Origin: Lethocerus indicus
Lineage: Eukaryota > Arthropoda > Insecta > Hemiptera > Belostomatidae
NCBI GenBank assembly: GCA_019843655.1
Contig: JACDQD010000106.1
Coordinates: 186,001 to 250,000 of the forward strand
DNA length: 64,000 nucleotides
Reading direction: 5' to 3'
Part shown: positions 11,024 through 26,000 of the stretch, piece by piece
Numbering within the stretch: the first letter of the stretch is position 1
Layout: each line of letters begins with the position of its first letter
Notes under the pieces: model-generated
The model's database searches: none
What the model was told of the DNA's origin: nothing
Seen by the model: only the letters and a program-made list of their open reading frames with translations
Position numbers and translations under genes: made by a program

Positions 11024-14000
11024 TGTAAACATAATACTGATCCGTCTATTACTGTGACAAAATGGGAAGCCAGTAGACAAACATGCGAATTTTGATCAAT
11101 TAGGGAGGTGCATAGTAACCGTTCATAAATATTATATATCATAACAATAAATAAGCCACACCTGAAGTCCTGACTGAGAAAAGAGAAGGTAAATTAATTC
11201 TATTTACACTCTTTTGTTCTAGCTTTTACATTGGCATTCGTATTTAAAAAAAAAGAAAACAAAGGAATACGTGATGAATAAAAAGGGCAGAGTTATTTAA
11301 AATGAGATCTGTGGGAGAGAGAGAGTCCCGAGGTGAAAAAGGAGGACTATAATTTTATTTGCATAAAACTTTGACATTTCCATTTAACTTTCCTCCGTTA
11401 TTCTGTCAGTCTTAATTTCATTGTTTTTATTTAGAAATGCAGTCGGGACCTGGCGGCCATAACAGAATCAAACTAAGTAGTAGCGGTATGTATTAAAGCT
11501 CTGTCTGTATCTGAGGCTTATTATTACTATTATTTTACCAGGAAAATAATTTCTATCAACATTCCTGCTTTCCTGCTCCTTACCACGAATATTAGACTGA
11601 GTCGATAACACTTCTGTTTCATTGAAACATTAGCAGTGCCAAAAGTTATATCAGACATAAAAAAACAGTCTGTCTGAATTAAAAATACCTCAAAAAACAT
11701 TTTCAGGCGGGCAAAAAATTCTAACGACTTCATTCACGGGGTGTTAAATTCCTGCCAAATCCGCGCATGTCGACAATAAAGGGGAAAAAATTGAATCTAA
11801 TATTCCTGCAGCGAAGAGGGAGGAAGAAGCTTGCGACGAATACATTCCACGGTATTACGACCGCAAAGCTGGTTCTCTCTAGCGCCCCTCAACCGGTTCC
11901 GGCGGCAGCATACATATGCAAAACGCGGTCTCTGATTTTTGAAGAGGCGGCGGATATTAATCATTTCTAAAAGCTTGCATAATTCAGATCCTGAAGGCTC
12001 GATCCGAAAACATTTGCCGGGGCCAGGCGAAAGCCCCACTCTCGTTTTGAGGCGTAGCCTGAAGGCGATGGAGATTTAATCACAATAAGTGCATTGGAGC
12101 GGAGGTGAAATGGGCAAATATACATGCAAGAATAATAAAGACAAGGGTGGAATACGAGGTATCTATACATACATACGCAGGACTTGATAGTATTGAACAA
12201 ATATTCGAGTTATCGTTTTTTTTCTTTTTAGTCCATTCTTTCGTATGGTTAGCATTTGAAACAGTTTTAACTGCCTGGCGATACTGTCCATCGTTTCCGT
12301 TCCTTGTGAGCGAACGATCCTTTGCCACACATCAGAAACCTTGCAGAGGTTAAATATCTTAGTATTGAATATTATACTATCTATAAAAACAATAAAATAT
12401 TTAAAATCCACCCCTTTTGAATTTTGCGCTAACACATAAAAATTGGTATTGAGGGATTAAATAACTTAAAAACAGAAGGCGATATTGTATTGAGAGATAG
12501 CACAACTTGAAAACGAAAGGCGTTCAGTGTATTCGGGGATAATATATTTCTCAATCGGATAACTAGAAATGGAATACGTAATATTCCCCTGAAAGGCTGA
12601 TTGCGTTCAACAAACGAGCGAAAAACATGATTCTTATAGATTGATCGGCTACTATTTCTAATAAATTTGTCGTTATCAGTATCGAAGGCTCAAATATCAG
12701 CGGTAAAATAACGGAATAGTACGAGCGGACGGACGTATATATACGCATAAAATGAAAGAAAAGGATTCGTAATTTTTTCATTGTCTAGATAGGGCACATA
12801 CCTGTGTAAGGTAATGGTGAGGAATTAATTGAATCAATATCGATTCAGTTTTGTACCGAGTGTTTAGTGTTTACTATTTGAGATTCAGTTCCTAAGGAAA
12901 CATTCTCCCACTAACTATATCTATAGTAGGCAGCCGGAGATCTAAATTTTCCCTTGGAGGAGATCTAAAGGAGCTGTCCGGACATCGGCCGACAGTGCCG
13001 TCTTCCGCTTCCCGGGCTGTCACTGATAAACATATTAGGGGCCACAACTCAGCTCCCGGTTCCCTCAATCCAATCTCTCCCGTCCTCTTTAAAGGCGACG
13101 TCCTATTTTATTCCACGAGGGATGAATCGTAATTATTCACCGGCCCGGAGGAAGGGAAAAAAAGGGAGGTCGGACCGACCCGAGTCCCAATAAGTCTTAT
13201 ACACGTAGCCGAGGTGAAACTGAAAAAAGAAGAAGAAGAATTCCGTTCCAGGACATTCATTCCGTCCTAAAAAGGACCCCGGATTAAGGACCGACCTTTC
13301 TAGTTCATTATCCACTAATGACTGTCCTCATTTACTGAAATAACTGGTTGTTTAGCAGCAGTATTGTAAATTTAAATAAACGTCTACTGTCGTACAAAAC
13401 GCGGGGCAAAATAATCGTCGTCTCGCATTACATCCATACCGCATTTTTTACTAATGAGAACTACTTATTCTAGCCAAACGACCTATCCCCTGTATATATT
13501 CCTATTGTGATCATTTGCATAATTTGCACTACTAAGAAATTTCAAGTCACGGAATAATGAGCACGTGAAATATTTAATTCGATAAGAGAGAAAGCTCTAA
13601 GTGTTGAGTTCGATCATTATATTCGCTCCTTTATAATTTCGCTAGAGAGTCCGGATGTAGGGGACGATTCACGCATTACCCTTTGGACGGACAATTGGCG
13701 AGTTCGAACGCGGAAAGGATGCTTGGTGGTGCGAGCGCTGGAATTTTGCAGGGTTGATTGGGAATATGGGCGGGATGTGCGAGGATTAGCGAGGCGGCGA
13801 AGAACTGCCTTCGGCAAGGGCTGCCAATTTCCGAAGTTCAGAGCGCGGCCCGGATAGGGGAGCGAGGAACGGGGGAGGGTTGAAGGAGGGTGAAGGGAGG
13901 GAGGGAGGGTTGGAGTGGGATCGATTCAGGAGCGATAGATAGGATATCGGGATAAGGCCCGACGCCTTTGGCATACTGACATATGGGAGCGGGCATAACC

Positions 14001-17000
14001 CATACCGATATTTCTACAGCATTCCCCGGAGTCCTTTTCAACCGGCCGAAGGCCCTAGAAATAGTTCTACAAATTCTCTCGAAACTGTCACGTTAAGTCG
14101 GACGATATTTCCTAGCAATAATGAATATTAATATTGAAAGCACAATCAAACTGTAACTATCCGACACATTTTTGGCTGTAAAAAATATACATAAGGGTTT
14201 GATTATTAGTAGCATTACCACGTGATAAGAATCGTGTGGTAGTCTCTAAATACTCCCTGACCCTCATAAAATAGGTGCAGGTAATCGCAACACGGACGTA
14301 TATATGTTTCCAAGGTGTCAGCCGTTTAAATATCTCACATTTGATAGGCCGGTATCAGCAGGCGGGGATGGGCCACCCGACAATGAAATACGGGTAGACG
14401 ACAGTCTCTTTTTTTATCCGTTCGGCAAAATAATAAAAAAATAAAGGGAAGCAAAAACGCTGGCTGGCATCGAACCCAAATTTCGGTCCATATAATCCCC
14501 CTCCGGGGTCGGATGAAATGCAAATATCCGCAAATCAGAGCCGGTCCGAACAATCTCCAATGTTTACAGGCATTATCCAGGGTTGGGGTAGAAGGGGAGC
14601 GGGCCGACGTGTGTTGTCCTATCGCTCTATATTATTGTTCAGTAAATGGGCGAGGGGGAGAGGTCCCTACTTCTCTGTTCCCGCATTGTTTAAACCGGGA
14701 TTGTTTCCGCTTACGAAAACAACGTCGGCCGATATTGCGGACGGTTGTACATAACAGGTAACACGCTATGCGTTTTCGCGCCGGGTTTGATATTCGAACG
14801 CTTCTGTAGACCTTCCCCCCTGCGATACTAGCAATAGCCAGATATTTTATAGAATATAAAGTTCTCCGCGTCGCACTTTTAGTGCCGTGAAGAAATAATT
14901 CAAGTTCCCGTCTTTGTTGTTTCGGCCTATTACCGTTCCACAGGGTTGTTCGATTGTTGTTTTATAACGGACCTACGCGGGAGGACAATTCAATAACATT
15001 CTCGGAAAAAATGTTATATCTAATTTCAGGTTTTATGTAACCTCCGTCAGTGCTTCGTAGCACAAATCATTACTCTGTACAAAGGCTTTGGGCTTATACG
15101 GACCTTACCTTTGTCTGGGAGCCCATCGACCGTCAAGAGCTCGAAATTCTTCCGGATTTTATACTGCCCGGACAGAATTTGAGGCGAAGGTAAAAGATAA
15201 ATTTCTTTTTATTCGGGGGTTAAGGAAGAAAACTATATATTGAGCAGTTTTGAGGGGAATTCCTCAACTGGGAGGGCCCAACGTTAATAGGAGGAAGGGG
15301 TAGGGGCTTCTATCTCCCGGTTATCCGACAATGGAGATACTATCCATCAAATGTCAGCTTACCATCATTCATTTTTATTTCGATAGCGTAGTATTTCCGT
15401 AGCCCTTTGTTTCTCTACACGGATACTGTTGAATAAGGAAAACACAAAGGAAAGATACAACTTTTATATGCAATGGACAGACTACATTTTAGAATTAAGA
15501 GAAGAAAAATAAATGCGAAATAAGTTCAACGGTAACAAAAGATTATCGATTATATGATAACAAATATTGACAACTTCGCTTCCAGTAAATTCTATTAAAT
15601 AGCGATATAACGTTTCTATTTTTCATTTTTTCTATTTTCTTACTAAAGGAATGTATTCTTAGTAAATAATGGGTAACCAAACTCATTCACCTACGTGGCT
15701 TTCTCATCAGAAATAAGTCTTAAAAGTGCGGAGTTCATTCTTATACCTCGGATAGCCCACGTTGGATCGTTACCACTGAAAAGGATCCACCTCGGTCGAG
15801 GAATTTTCCGTTCAATTCTTGGAACACTGGGGCCGATAATTACCGATCGGTAACGCCGAGGCCCCGGCGTATTTTAGTGCCCGAAGCCTAAAGTAAACCG
15901 GCCGGAAAGAATATCCAGAAGGGAGAGGGCCTTCAAAAATTCAAGACCGGAGTCGCGGCAGTCTAAAGGGGGCCCCGGGAAATGCCCGCCGGCCCGCATA
16001 AAGGGGCCCGTCGTCGGCAAACACTTAACTCGAGTCGAGTCGGCGCTGTTTGTAAAGAACGGTTTCACAAGTCCGGCTCATTCAACCACCTGAAACTTGT
16101 TTCCTCCTTCCCCCTTCTGCCGGCGAAGGGCCACCAAAGAACCCCCACGGAAATTGCGGCCCATATATTGTGGTATACACTAGTCTCAGACTGTGGATAA
16201 AAAAGAAAACGGAAAAGACAACCGATCCGTGGACCCTTCGTGTCTATAACGCTATGGGACATAAGGCATAAAATAAGGTTTTCAGAGATAGCAGCTTTCA
16301 AATAAACTAGATAATTTAATGTAAACATTCAATCGAGTTATCGATTTCAGTAAATTTTATTATTTGACGTTTGTTCTTTGAAACATCGAAATATTTTCTG
16401 ACTGATAAGGCCAAAGGTCGGTTCGATCTAATAACCGGTCACAGAGTTTCTATAGTATGTTAATTATAGGCTGCGGCGTCTGAATGAGATGCCGTAATAA
16501 TGCTACAAAAGACTAAGAGTGAAATTCCAAAGGCGGATATTATAAAAATAACTGTTACCACGATGAGGGAGAAGCAGGTAGGAAGTGGACTTTCATACCG
16601 ACAGTTAGTTATTGTTTTAATTTCCGGCTTAAATATAATTTGTTGTAAAGCGCACGAGATGAGAGTAATGTCTGACCTCGAGATAACTTTTATTCTACGC
16701 CCCAAAATACTCCATCTCGAAATGTTCGAGACTATGTCTTGAATATGCAATACCGAAGAGCAATAACAATAATAATATGAATAACGTCGGGAGCGTAATG
16801 GGAGATATTAACCCAGATTCGGTGTATGTCAGCGCTATTCTAAAAGCGTTCAATAAAACCTAAGGAAATCCATTAAACGCGCGGCCGGAATAATAATAAA
16901 TTTCAAAATCTCCCCCTCACTATGCGATTCTGATGCTATTTAGATAGCGAGCTCGCATATATTGGCCAATCGGAGGGGGAGAGCGGAGGATTTTAGGTCG

Positions 17001-20000
17001 GATAGGCGGGGCGCAGAATCTTGGACAATTGAATGGGGTTTGGAGGTCCCGCCTGTAATACCGCTATTAGCACGGCAGTCACGTGGCCACGCCGCATAAT
17101 CGCTAATACCAGAAATCGAATGTTATCACGGATGTTATCGGCACAAACCACCGACATCCTGACATTCCGCCCTCCCGTCTCATCCCACCGTATTAACTCT
17201 GCAGCACCGTAAGCTGCTGTTAACCTACATTACCAATCCTGTTTCATATCCGTTTCCAGATATTCGGCCGAATGACATCTAATGAACATCTAATAAACAA
17301 ATAAAATTAAACAAACTGTAAGACTAGATGATATATGGTATAATGACAAAATCTTCTTCATTCATTTTGTATTTAGGGGTAATAACAAGGCAGCTAATAA
17401 TACGGGGGTTGAAAAGGAACAGATTTAAATTCTCTTTTAACGTTTCGTACATCTGGAGTGAAACCTAACTAATCACTACGACGTTGTAATTATTTTCATA
17501 AAAATTATTACTAGAGTAAGCATCGAGGGAGTTTTATATTTTCCGAATTGAATAATGACTATAAAACAAGCCTTAAACATCTGAACCCGTATATAGAAAG
17601 GTACATATTCTGAAACTCCAATGTACCCTTTCAGTGCGACAAAACAGGGAGCCAGAAACATATACGAATTCTATAGGGCAGTAGTGAATATGATAACAAA
17701 TACAGTGGTGGTGCAAAGTCGGCTGGTGAATGTAGACAGGGGGGTAGATAACAGAAAACGTAAGAGTTTCACATGCAGTTTATATGATAAGCGTATTTCT
17801 TCTTGAGGAACTATTTTCTATTTCGTTTTTTAAAAGTATGGAATATTCAGCTATAATAAAAATAATAATGCGGCAATTAAATCCTAATTACGATGTAATC
17901 ACATAGAGCCTCGCATGTTGCAGACTGAGTTCAAATACAGATTTGTTTGTTTGTCCTCTTAACATACAAAGTTATCATATTTAATTAATTAATTTTCACT
18001 TGCCGAGTAGACAAATATGTACTTTGACAGTAGTAGTTAAAAACTTCGTTCTTTTACTAATATTTTTCAGGTGTATTTTTTCGTAGTGGAAAACAATGGG
18101 ACATAAAATCAACGAAATAAATAAGAGAAAAAAAGTTGGGATAAGCGTTAAGGCCCCAAACAGTGGTCCATGTGGGGAATCTCCGCCCTACGGAAAATTC
18201 CCTTAAGCCCCATAACTCTTCAAATCCAAGTTGTTCCCGTCAACCTCCAACTTGTCCCAGTCTGCCCCCAACGGCCAACTACACCATCCTCCATCCCTTC
18301 TATATCGGAACTTTAATTAAAAAGTTGGCCAATAAAACGATGATAAATCCATAGATGACGTCGAACAAACCGGGAAGAAATAAACCAGTTAGGGAAACTT
18401 TCAAATAGTCGAGCAGGGGCCGTAAAACTGATACTAATTGCAAAAATAATAAGCAGAAACAATTCGGTGTAAATTTAACGAAAAACAACCTTAACGAGTT
18501 TCGAAACAAACAATAAGAATATTTCTGTTCTTACATAAAGTACTTGCAGTACTTAACATTATTACAAGTTACTGATATAAGTTACGTTATTGAATACGAA
18601 TTGGGGCAGAAATGTTCACTTTTAATTTAAAACCAAAGTAAAAACTATTGCGGTGTAAAGGATGATGAAATATCTGAATAGGGCGCCCAATACTAAGCCC
18701 GCATCACACCAGTGCATTGGTGGCTGGAATGGGAGTCTGGAAACGCCTGGGAGCGGGGGCGACTTTAAGGAGAGCGACCCCCCTTCTCTTGTTCGCTGAA
18801 CAAGAGAGATTGATGCTTACTCTTGTTAGGGCGCAGACAAATACTCCGAGATTGAATGCGCAATGCTCGAGCGTTTTAGGAATTCAGCAGTCCCAGTTCG
18901 GTCCGCTCCTCCGCCCCCTACCACTCACTCATCATCGACCGCGGACGATATTTCTGTGGAAATTCAAGACGCCGCTTCTATTGGCCAATTGGTTCCGTCC
19001 GAGCCGCTGCAATTTTCCGGCCAAGGATTGAATAGACGCATTAGTCCCATTTTTCAAATTGTCCACTGTATTCAAAACCCGAATTAAATGACTCGTGCGG
19101 ACAGCAAGGAGGCCTCATAGAAAGTTCGTAATAATAAATTTTACGGTTTATTTCCTAATAATTTAATGGAACTATTTACCCCAATCAGTAACAGAATAAC
19201 CAAACTGCATTAATTCCAAAGTCTTCAGTGTTTTCGGTTTGTTCAGCTTTACTACCGAGGGACCGAAAATCCGAGTGGCGACAGGCAATAGTACCTTTAA
19301 TAAAACAAGTAACGCTCTAAATATGTGATCTGAAATAGGACACGTGACATCCGGCGCGAGCGAACTTGGGTGAATGTTTTTGTTCCGTGTAGCGTGACAT
19401 GGCCCCGGATGCGACACACGATATTAGCCCGGGCCGTGGACGGGGAATCGGGTGCACGGGATGCAACGTTCGTAAAATCATGGCCATTCCGTATTCAGAA
19501 GGCGGTGGATATTCGTTCCCCTACCCGTTGGGAGAAGCCGGGGGACACTTATTATATTTTGTTTGTAGCTGTAGTGCGGTCACGTCGTGGGGGGACGCCG
19601 CTCTAGCGACCGACCTACCTACGTAGCCTACCGTGTATAGGTTTGAACCCTTCGTGTCGATCTCAACAGCTATAGGCAACACCGGCGTCTCCCCGCGCAT
19701 TGTTTCAATGAACAATATCGTTGATCCAACCAAAGTGGGAGAGATCATACCGACAGCAGGGATCGACTGCACACCCTGAATCATTTTTATTTTGTGTAAC
19801 AATACTTTCAGGATTTTTCCCAATATTCAAAACTGAAAGTAGCCATGAATTAATTGTATATGCTCTTTCTATTACTAGGAACTTTAAGTTATATTCCCGA
19901 TACATTATTCGGGTATAAGAAAATTTATAAAATTTTTGAACACAATTTTGTGTTTGTACAGATATACCGGATAAAGTAAGTGAGTGGCAGGAGCACTGGA
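11021..20000. other. Non-coding region with one GC-rich island
   Basis: No open frame above about 105 codons and none with a recognisable domain. The frames at 18717-19031 and 16460-16750 look like chance. The notable feature is the GC-rich, guanine-run-rich block at about 13650-14050 (see 13871-13909). The stretches at 15790-16110 and 18700-19080 are also GC-richer than their surroundings. A 7-bp hairpin (TCTCGAA at 16715-16721, TTCGAGA at 16725-16731) is likely chance. No tRNA B-box with a matching cloverleaf was found. Confidence 0.5.
13871..13909 (+). other. G-quadruplex-type tract
   Basis: Seven runs of at least three G lie within 39 bp (13871-13875, 13877-13879, 13888-13890, 13895-13897, 13899-13901, 13903-13905, 13907-13909), with loops of one to eight bases. 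This fits the standard intramolecular G4 pattern on the plus strand. Whether it forms in cells is unknown. Confidence 0.75.
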
Positions 20001-23000
20001 TTGTCCCTCAGATGTTCTGTTGTAGACGCGCCGACTGACAGTGGGGCCACGCACGAGCAACATCGCGTGGGGGTTGGGGACGGAAATAAGGAAATAGTGC
20101 TGACCGAAAAAAAAATTCTTCCGGTGAGTTTATTCCCGCGGCGACCCCGTAACCTCTCACCAGAGACTGGGCCTTTGGACATCTTACGGCACTTGTAAAA
20201 GTGCATACACCTGCACAATGGATGACAGGGACAAAGACCCGTAAACTAACCCAAACTGAATACCAAAGTCGACTACAAACTAAAGCGTATAATTAAGTTC
20301 TCAGAACCTAAGAAAATTCATAAAATTGGCCTAGTGGAATATATAGATTAGATAAGGACTAAAATTAGTGTTCAGGTTCGAAAAGAGAAATTAAAATTTC
20401 GATCGGATATACGTTTATATTAAAAAGAATGTATATCAAATAACAGAGAGGTTTGTTTCATTCCAGGTGAATTAAAAGTTTACATCCAAGCAATTAGAGA
20501 GTACAACTGTAGAGTATTTTACAAACTTTTATGAATTACAAAATGCGTATTTTTTTTGTCACTAGTTTCACTTACCGCTATTTTTCGAAGTCTGGCAAAG
20601 CTATAAATCTGATTATTATTGCACGCGAGTTCTTCGGCGGAGCAATCCATTAAGGGGGCCGATGGTAAGGAAGCCGCAGGAAAATTCGTACAAGAAAACC
20701 CGCCTTCAGCAGAGCATTAAATAAATGAGATTTTAACGTTTATAATTTGAAATCACTTATCCGAAATTATCGGGACGACAATACCATTTGGAGGCAGAGA
20801 AAATTAATACAGTATTGATAGCCTATGTATACAATGAATTTTATTTCTGACGTGTTTCATTTCATTCATTATTAATTCATTATTCAGGTGATTCTGAATT
20901 AGTTGTAACTAGAAAAATTAATGGGGAACATAATATAAAAAAACTGTCGTTTAATTTTCCTAAATATCATCAAAGAGTTTTATACTATAATAATAGAAAA
21001 ATTATTTTACTTAAACTACGATTATTAAATTTCCATTCAAAGGTATTCATTAAATTTTCAAGTAGAAACTCATTAAGATTTTGAATGTATTTCGATACTG
21101 TTACAAACACCTTCAGTCTCCGTTTAATAATTATTTTCCAACATTCAGACAACCAGAGATTTCCCGAGAAAATGGTAACACGAAAAGTCTCACTTCTAAT
21201 CATAACATTAATGGTCCGTTACAGAGTAGCGTCGATTTTATAATCACTAACAGATGAAAAATGAAAAACGTTCTCGTTATATTCGTACATTTTCATATTA
21301 CATAATAATCCAATAGATCAACAAATAACAAAAAAAATCGTGAGATGTGTACTATGGCGAAAGGTAGGGTGGGAATGTAATAAGTTTGATTTTGTTGACG
21401 CCAGTAGGTCGATAGCTTCTTCGGTAAGCGTTGCCAACTTAGCTTCTCAAAGTGCCCACTGACTTGAAACCGCCCCAAGCCAACCCAACTCCTCTTCCCC
21501 TTCACCCAGCTGATAACTTCTTATCTCTCGATTAGTTTCGGGTCCGGGAGGTAAGTAATTTCCTCAAATCCCATCCCAAACAACTACTGCTATTCGTTAC
21601 AAAATTACTACTCCTAGACGTCTAAACAACATCGCTACGGAAACAAATAAAGTAAACAACAATTCAATCATTCGAATTATTAAATATAACGGAATTGACC
21701 ACATATAAAAGTCCGACGACTCGAATTATAAAACGAAGTTACTTGATCCTAATTATTTCGATTTCATTTATCCATCACAGATAGCAGTAACGAATTTAAT
21801 ATTAGGTTACTTGTAATATAAGTTGGCTTTTGTAACAAAATAACGGTTATTAAAAAAGGTTTACTCGCGAGGTTTATAAATGGCTTGTAATTGCAGGCCC
21901 GTTTCTGAAACGTTGTTATAAAATGAACGGCCGACAATAAATTAAAATTATAAAACGCTTAGGCAGACGATAACATCCTGCGTCGGCGCGAACGCGGACA
22001 CAGTCGCCGGACGAAATCGTAGTTGGAAAATTTAGTTCCGAACATATTTCACTTTTATGAGACTACATCGGTTCAACGTCTGAATCCCATACATCAGAAC
22101 TTTGTGAATTATAAATAAAAGGGGACGCTTGTGCCGGGAGTGGTTCGGGGACTATGAGACGAGCCCGGTTCCGGACCTTTCCCTTGCCCGAAGATAAAGT
22201 TTTTTCCCCTCCTCCAAGAACTTTACCGGCGCCCTACGAACCACTCGACTTGCATTTACCATTCAGAAACTCCGGGCTTCGTACGTATGTCCCGAAGCGG
22301 CATTTCCTCCGGTAAATAGCCAAAGGCGGATTCTCGAGTCGATATGTGGATGCATCAGTAATGTAAAGATGATGAACAGAAGCATAGGATCAAATAGGCG
22401 ACGCAGACGATCACTTTTTTAGTAGTTTAGTCCGAGGCATAAGTATAACAAAATGACTCCAAAATAATTACTGATTCTAGACGATTAAATTGGGTAAACC
22501 GTCAATTACAAAAATGTATTGTTCGCCAAAGCCCCTGAATTCCATTTTAGGTGGTCATTCCCCATAGGATCATTACCAACGGAGATTTGCAGGGAAATTT
22601 CAACGACCGCCCCTTCGGGGCCAAACGCTCGCTAACAAACACCGAATGAAACGTAATGAGATATTAATACCGGACGGATTAATTATTAATTTTGTTTGAA
22701 TATCGTTAGCGATATGCCTGCAATTAGTGAGTGGGCGGGCGCCATTTGGAATTAGAGAGGGACAGACCACCTGGCCTCTCACCCCACGGAAATGGAACAT
22801 AATGCCCCAACAGGACCTAGACGATCTGTTCTTGGGCAAATCAAGGAATTGAGAGATCTTCTAGCTACGGAAATGAATCTGGGGGGCACAACTACAGCCT
22901 ACGCTTTAACCATATACAAGAAACTTTTTGCAAAAAAGAATTATCGGCATGATTTCCCCTTTCTATTCGTAAAACCGAAAAATTTGAAAATACAGTAAGC

Positions 23001-26000
23001 ACTTACTTTGAATTAGATATTCGCGATTCCCATACGAAAAAAAGGAGGTAAAAGCGCTCTTTGAACAAGTCGACGTCTGTACCCATGATAAATAACAACA
23101 GCGAAATTCAGATATTTTACATTTCGTTCTCTTTGTGCGGGGGAAAAATACTTGAAAACTGTGAAATAATGTAACAGGAAAATTTTCTCGCGGAACATCA
23201 TGTGTTTGATCAAAGTACTGGCTGACTTAAGTTGTCCCAAAGTATATTACACCTGTCAAGTTTTAAATGAAACCGTTCCGGGATGAGGACATTTCTGTTT
23301 AAGTGGTATGCTCCACATCTGAAAACAATGTGCCACAGCGGTATAACAACGTTGGTTTTCTATTATGTTATTCGTACAAATTATTAAAAAAATTATTTAG
23401 ATTGTAATAAAACATGTATGTTCGAATCGAAATAATAATTGTTTCAACATAACAACATAATTCAACTTTTATTACGAAATTATTTCCAAAGGAAGGGAAA
23501 ACGTTTTATTTCACGACTTTTACATATAATATAAGCAATTTTATAGGTCAAATATAAAAATTGGTAATTTATATCAATTAAGGCGTTCGTTAATACGTGT
23601 TTTACTGACTAGACATACCATTACATGTTACAAGCTGTTGACTGTTACATCCATTAAACGGGATTCACATCTCTTTGGCCGAATGGTATCCTACGTACTA
23701 AAATTTCAGGCCGAAAAGCACTTGAAACTTGCCCGAAAAGCCGGGAAAATCTTGGTACCGACGTAGAGGCTCTGATGTCAGTTTTAGTGGTCCATAACGG
23801 GACGGACGTAGGCGCGGAAAATCGACATCTCCCCGTTATTTTAGGAGGACACCAGAGAGGAGAAAAACGGTTTGAGTCGCGTGGGTGGGGGAAGAGGGCC
23901 CGTAATGGAAGTCTCCGCACCGTAAAAACAACGCCCTCCGAGCGACAAACATGAACAATGCGGATAAATTAAAACGAAACAAAACATTTCTATCCGCCCC
24001 CTTCTACTGTGTTTAAAGATATTTTCACCGACAATGCCGTCTGTATTGTGACCAAGAATTGAAGAATAAAAAACGCGGCATTCATTTCAACTTTAAATTA
24101 TCCTCTTATTAGAACGGAATTCAAAATATCTGACAGCGAATCTCTAGCCCTCGTAACAGCACTCCTTAGAAAATCCGCTGCCAGGTATTTATTTTTTAAT
24201 TTATTTTTTCTTATAGCGCTCTATTTCAAAATTCATTCGAATGGTCCGCGAATTTGAATGGAGTCGTAATTCGCTTTCAGGACGAAGACGTTTTTAAAGA
24301 CGGAGTTATAAGGAGCAGGAAAATGTTACCGTCCGGCAGGTCCTGTGTCCACAGCGGAACACAATTCGAACTCAAGTCCGGCGCTTTGCAATCCGTTTAA
24401 TTGTATGGATCCGATAATTCAGGGAACGCGGGGCGAGTTGAAGTAAAAAAGGGGGAGGAAAAAATAAATCAATGGCACACGGCCGGATGGTATAAGAGGG
24501 AGGAGCTGTGGAGGGGGTGGGGCCGTGACAGGGGACCGCAGTTTGTCACATCCCTGCAAAAGACTAACGCCTGCCCCAGTTACAAATGACGCCTACTCCC
24601 CTACCAAACAACACCGGCGCCGTTTACCCAAACCGCCGTTACACAAGTCATCTCTTCGGCCCGCCTTACACCTTTTTCCGCTCTTAGATATATTATGTAC
24701 ATATGAGGGGGGGGCGGGGGGCCAGAGGCCATTCAAGGACCTCCTTCCTCTTCAATCCCTCAATACTTGACCGCGCACACCCGACAAAGAGGGATGTACG
24801 AAAGAGTCCCTCTATTTGTGGGATGGTACACGGAACACTGCCTTTACTGGAATTATCTTCTTCGTTTCAATAAATTAAATACATTCTACAATTGGTTTTA
24901 TAATAATCGGTTGCATCAATAGCGTTACGCTACAGGAAACCGCATGACTACATCTCAATTGACAGAAAACCGTCAAATACAATGTATTTCGATAATCCGA
25001 AGACATGACAGCTCACCATTGTAAGCGCATACAGGCCCTATTTGGACTGTTCAATGTTGCGAACTGTAAATATGCTGTACTATTATTGTAGTACACAGGG
25101 TTCAATAACGCAGTGAATGTGCTGGAGGACGTTACGGTGGCAAAAATGAAAATATTAAGTAAAATCAAAAAGAGTCAAATTAAGTAAAATCAAACTGTAT
25201 GACAGGGCAAAATTTAACTTAGAAAGAAGTAACAACCTAATGATTTCCATCAAAAGTTCTACCATTTAGCAGAGGGAATAGTATACCAGTTTTAGAACAT
25301 ACTAACACGGTTATTGTTTGTGGTATATTACATACATAAAATCAAGATATCAAGTTGTTATAAAACAAAACATTATTCAATAATTTAAATAATTACCGTA
25401 ATTTTAGATTTTAATAAGAATGTTTTTAATATTTCTACCGAAAGTTGTCAAACATCCCATATCCTGAACGCCAGCTAACCAGTTTCGGCTCGGTCCCGAA
25501 ATTGATGTTCGCATCGCCCCATCGCTTCGCCCCTACTTAAAGAGGTGTCACGTCGGAAGATCCCCCTCAAACACCGAAACTCCATCGAAATTTAATTAAA
25601 GTGTTCTTATCGCCGCGGGAGGTCTAACTCCTCCCCCTCACGTTGGCAAAGTACGACACAAAGTAAAGGCGAGATTGTCCTCCGTCAGGAGCCAGACGTG
25701 CAAACCACTCAATTGGAATGAGGTTTAAAATATTTGAAGGTGGTAAACATAAATGAGAATTATTGCCCAATAAGAGTAAATAGAAATGAATGGAATAATA
25801 CACTTAAGTACAATTATTCCAAAACATCGCTACGTGAGAGCGTAACTACAATAATCCCTTTATGCAATAATGTTCTGTGTAAATATTATCATCTAGACCG
25901 GTCCACTAAACACTCATATGACACAGCTCGAGTTGGAGTGGCAATCTTGACCGGGATTCCATCCGGTCGGTTGATAGGTGAGCAAATACCCTTGTAACAC

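Noticed and set aside
22609..22621. GC hairpin resembling a bacterial terminator
   Set aside because: The context is eukaryotic, with no U-tract and no upstream gene.
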